Assembly (NCBI GenBank): GCA_013397435.1 | Contig: VZRG01000193.1 | Coordinates: forward strand, 500,878 to 564,877 | DNA from: Erythrocercus mccallii | Lineage: Eukaryota; Chordata; Aves; Passeriformes; Dicruridae | Direction: 5' to 3' | DNA: 64,000 bases | In this document: piece after piece, positions 59,800 through 64,000 of the stretch | How the letters are laid out: each line of letters starts with the position of its first letter | Position numbering within the stretch: position 1 is the first letter of the stretch | The notes under the pieces: generated by a model | Seen by the model: the letters and a program-made list of their open reading frames with translations, nothing else | What the model was told of the DNA's origin: nothing | Database searches by the model: none | Translations under genes and position numbers: made by a program

Positions 59800-62700
59800 A
59801 TCTAATTTAATAAAGGATTCAATCAACTGGTATGTGCACATAGGAAAGTGACAGAAAGCAGAGGCTTCCAGGGGTGCCAGGCAGATGAGCTGGCTTTAGG
59901 AGCGTGGAAGAATGAGGCAGCTGTAAAATAAAAGATATCTTAGCAGTTAGCATACAACTACCATCCTAGACAAAATGAATAGTCTGCTTTCTTTCTTCAT
60001 CATGATAGAATGTGATGGTATTTCAGACTTCATTACTTCTTTACTTCAATGGAGGATTAATGCTTTATGACAGATGACAGGTTTGATGACATCTGTTTTC
60101 ATCAGATTAAAAAAAAAGAAAATCCACCTGCTTCTCTTTTCATTTGGGGCCTGCAAAGGGTTAAGGACTTTGAATACAGACATATATGGTGTTGTATTGA
60201 TATTATATACTTTGTAATAGAAAACAGAACTTTCCAGGTCAAATATCAATAACATTCTATAAGCCTTTCTAGGAAAATATAATTAAAACCATTCAAAGCT
60301 GTTTCCCATAACTGAATTTACTGTGTTTTATTGATTTCAGTCCCACATCTACAGTAGGATATTATTATTGACTTTTAGAACTCTGCCTATTTTAAAAATA
60401 AAGAAAACACAAAATCAGGTGGTGGTATTCCTTTTATTAGAAATCTTGTCCTCCTTTCTCCATGAAGCACAGATCATATTGAATTGTTTGAACAAGAAAA
60501 TGGTGGGATAGGCCTTCAGCTGGTTTAAATTGTCATAATCCCACTGAAAGCAGCTAAACAAGAGGGCCGTCAACTGAGAATCTGTCCACGTTCTGCATTT
60601 GAGCCATTTATTCCTTTGTACCCAAGGCCATCAGTTACAGCACTATCTTTGGCTTTATTGTTAAGCTTTATTGACTTGTTTTCATATTCTATACCATGAG
60701 TAGGATTTAGAGTTGGAAGCCACTAAATTGCTTAAATATTTCAGACAGAATGAATTTGCTTCTCTAATTCTATCACTCCCTGTCCTCAAAGCAAATATTT
60801 TGTCATATCATCTACATTTAAATCAGGAGTATATTCCTCAAAGCATATTATTTTCAAAATAAACACATTTTTGTATAATTGGTAAGTTCTTAAAACCTAT
60901 TTGTTATTGTTTGTAAAACACAGCCTCTTTGTAAAAAGAAAAGCATAGTGGCCTAAAAAGTTGAATGTTTAAATGAAATAGCTGATACCTTATCATATTC
61001 ACTAATCATACTTATTTTGAAGACTTTTACCAAATATTTAGTATGTATGTGTTTTTTACATAAATCTGTCAGAGAAATAATTTTTAGCTATAAATATTAA
61101 AAATATGGAACTGTTTCTGCAAATATTACAGAAGCCTAAGAAATACCCTTTCTGAGAATAGTTTTATTGCTCTTGGTTGTGGGTATCTAAGCACTTAGGT
61201 TAATCACACAATATCTAATCAATATTTAAGTTTTAAAAGAAGTCAGATGTATGCAGGTGTCTAAAATAGATGTGTATGCACATCTACCCACATATGTATC
61301 CATATAAAGAAGAAGTGGGATGTAGAACCTTACAAAGAGTTTAAAATATTTTTTTCCATAAAGTTCAATATGCTTCTGTAGTACTGGACTAATTTTCCTG
61401 AATTCCAAAGTTCCCAGAAGTTTATAGGGATTGCATTCTAGAAGAGAGGGAAGAATTCAGACAGTTTCATTTCTGTTTGACTTGTGACTCAAATAGAGTA
61501 CCTAGATTTAACATTAACTTCCTTTAAAAACAGTCAGACATGGATATTTATTGTTTGTGACAACCAGGAATATTTTTAGTCCATTAATGGCTTTTTCTAA
61601 TGCAGTTGGGACTTAGTTGTTATAATAAGGAACACCCTTCATGTCCCAAGGCAGACAGTGGCAGCACTTAGAAATATCTGATGGTCAGTGGTAAATGTAT
61701 TCTGAAGAAGATGAGGTAAAAGAAAATAAATCTGAAAGTGTTAAGAGCTGAACAGGCATACTGTAAAAAATTTTTTTTTTTCTCCTTCAGCAAGTACTTT
61801 GTTTCTTTATTATAACTTAATACATACATGTGCAGTTGGGAGACAGAAAGGCTTCTGTATGAACCATAATTATTCCTTCTGCTCTCAAAATTACTATAAT
61901 TCTGTGCCTCAGTTTTAAAATTACATTCAAAAGATAACATGAGCTATTGTCCTTGTTGCTGTTTCATCTGAATCCTCAACTAGGAATTCATTTTGGTGAA
62001 GAGTATCTTAATTTATTTTTCAGGTCATTTTAAGTCACCTGCAAATTGCAGGCAAGTCTGAGTCATAAGTTTTGTATTTAATGTTTTGAAAAAAGATCTC
62101 AGTATTTCAGTTGGAAATGCAGAAACCTTTATACTTGAAGTATTTGTTTAATATTGTAATAACAATGTTTGGTTGTCTATATTTTCTGTTCATGATATTA
62201 GAAACTACATAAGTATGTAAGAAGAGCCAGAATAAATAATTTAAAAATCTGTAGAGTTGTTGAGTCATTTTCATTAGTTAGTCCATGTCATTTGTATTTT
62301 CTTCCTGTCTAGCTTAAAAATGGCTCAGCAGTTTGATTTTAGATTAATACATGTGTTTTTTAAAAAAAAATGGTGGTGGTAAAGTATTTGTCAAGAGGAA
62401 TGTGTAGGCTTTTGGTGAACAGTCCTGCTGTTCTCTTACCTTTAGACAAAACTGCTTATAAACACTCCAGAACAGACTGGGCAATGGCTATAGATTTTCA
62501 GTAACACAACTCCCTCTTTTTCAAATCTGATAGTGTTGTGCTGTCCTGTGCCATCTCAAGAAGGATTATTGTTTATGAGCATTATTGTATTATTTAATGC
62601 TCTTGCTTAAAAGTTCACTGTTTTAGCATACAGGAGGCATCAGGAAGATGAAAACAAACAGATGCATATTATTAAGAGACAACAGGAAAAGCAGTCTGAT

Positions 62701-64000
62701 CCTGACCTGCATCACTTGTTTTCACTGTAACTTCCTTTTGTCCCCATTTTCACATAGCCCATGAATACTCAGAAAAAGATATCATTAAATCAAATTTTTA
62801 CACACATATATAAATTCAGCAGAGTCAATTACTTGCCTAGGCCTGCCTCTTTTATATTTTTAACTCTTTTATATCTACTCTTTATATCATACTTGCCATG
62901 TGAGAGGCATCACTGCAGTATGCAGAGAAATTGTAATTGCAGTAACAGATGCAGTAGAATATTTTTTCCAGCTTAATTTGATTGTTCTCTTTATCTTTAG
63001 AATTATTGTGAAATGCTATGATTTTATCATCAGGCCTTTTGAGGTAGTTGGAATATTGTGTAATACTTATATGAGTTCAGAAACCAGACTTGACTTTATA
63101 AGAGTGGTTAACATGTATGGATACACCCCCAAAGTTTCCAGTAACAATTACATTCCAAGAAAGGTACTAAATATATTACTACCAAGAATCTCCTGATTTT
63201 TTCCTCCGTCAATCTTTGATGTCATTTGGGAGAGCCAAGAATTTTCACTTCACCTACTTAAAACTTTTAAATGTGAAATAAAAAATCGCTTTAGATTTTC
63301 ATCCTGTCCAGGAAGCCTGATCCTGTAGCTATCACCTGGCAAAAATTCCCACTGTATTAAACGCGAGTCTTCCTTGTCAGGACTGCAGGCACAGGGCTGC
63401 AGTTATAGTCAGCCGTTTGTGGTGAAATTATTCCGAGTCCACACGAGGCTGCTGATGTTATTCTGGCTGAAAACTTCACTACAAAGGCACAAAGCCTTGA
63501 AAATAAAATTTGCAAGATCGCTTGTTTACATTTTATAATTCAGAGATGTAAACTGGTTGGTAGTGTTAGGATTACTGTTTTAATTTAGAGATGTGTTAAC
63601 CTTTTAAGGTTGGGGATTTTTTTGGGAAACAAGTTCTTAATGTCATTTTTTTATATGCCCAAAGCAAAAGCTGTAAATGGATTTAAAATCATAACATACT
63701 TCTTTAGATCAGCATTATACTTACTCCACAGTTTCTACCCACATTACTTTATAAAGTGAGAGCAGATGATAATTGGGGTAGTTTGCAGGCAGTAACAACC
63801 TGCATTTTCTCACAGGAGCCTTACTAACAGCGTGACATAAGGAAGGTAAAAGCAAATTGAATTAGAAAAACAGCAAACATTGTGTTTTATAACCCAAAAT
63901 AAAATTCTTCAGCAGCAACTAGTCCTGTAATGTAATCCAATCTGTTTTAATACTGAGATTTTTCCAAGAAAGCAGGAAACAGTAAAGGGTAAGGCTTTCA
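59800..64000. other. CRADD intron 2 (end of window), nothing recognised
   Basis: AT-rich sequence with short unrelated frames. No CRADD death-domain exon, RNA gene or nameable repeat was found up to the end of the window. Conserved regulatory elements might be present but cannot be detected without cross-species alignment. Confidence 0.5.

Noticed and set aside
1..64000. CRISPR arrays, operons, bacterial promoters or prophage-like systems
   Set aside because: The window is vertebrate nuclear DNA with introns and CR1 elements. No regularly spaced repeat array or prokaryotic gene organisation is present.

Overview
This is nuclear DNA from an amniote, most likely a bird. The evidence is split genes with GT-AG introns, CpG-island promoters, CR1 retrotransposon fragments carrying the avian-type ATTCTATG octamer tail, faint ancient MIR-like SINE traces, and two candidate solo LTRs. 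The locus matches the conserved vertebrate order MRPL42 - SOCS2 - CRADD (human 12q22), with all three genes on the plus strand. The species cannot be fixed from the sequence alone. The LTRs look to me like songbird types, but that is recollection, not a search result.

Layout. 1-5.3 kb: the last four coding exons of MRPL42 (mitoribosome large-subunit protein mL42), ending with a stop at 5242 and a poly(A) signal at 5312. The start codon lies outside the window or was not found. 5.3-20.4 kb: an AT-rich intergenic stretch with one CR1 remnant (about 8.0-8.25 kb), a small isolated GC-rich block (8.30-8.45 kb) and no convincing gene. 20.5-24.1 kb: a large CpG island holding the SOCS2 promoter, a tandem pair of perfect STAT5 motifs, a probable non-coding first exon and the first coding exon. 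The SH2/SOCS-box exon lies at 24284-24732. 25.7-36.2 kb: intergenic, with a candidate solo LTR at about 28.64-29.02 kb. 36.2-37.1 kb: a second CpG island, the CRADD promoter with a probable non-coding exon 1. 39.9-40.2 kb: the CARD exon of CRADD. 40.2-64 kb: the beginning of the large second intron of CRADD. It holds a long degraded CR1 (about 45.64-47.11 kb), a second candidate solo LTR (about 56.4-56.9 kb), microsatellites and MIR-like relics. The death-domain exon of CRADD was not found and must lie downstream.

The genes are neighbours rather than an operon. MRPL42 serves mitochondrial translation. SOCS2 is a feedback inhibitor of growth-hormone/JAK-STAT signalling. CRADD (RAIDD) is the PIDDosome adaptor that recruits caspase-2. 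No novel multi-gene system is visible. The most informative non-coding signal is the tandem STAT5 element at the SOCS2 promoter, which fits STAT5-driven negative feedback. Other points worth checking are a 6-codon uORF in SOCS2, an in-frame alternative start in SOCS2 intron 2, two coding-like but broken minus-strand stretches (37.7-38.8 and 57.5-58.2 kb), and a diverged ~75 bp duplication in the CRADD intron.
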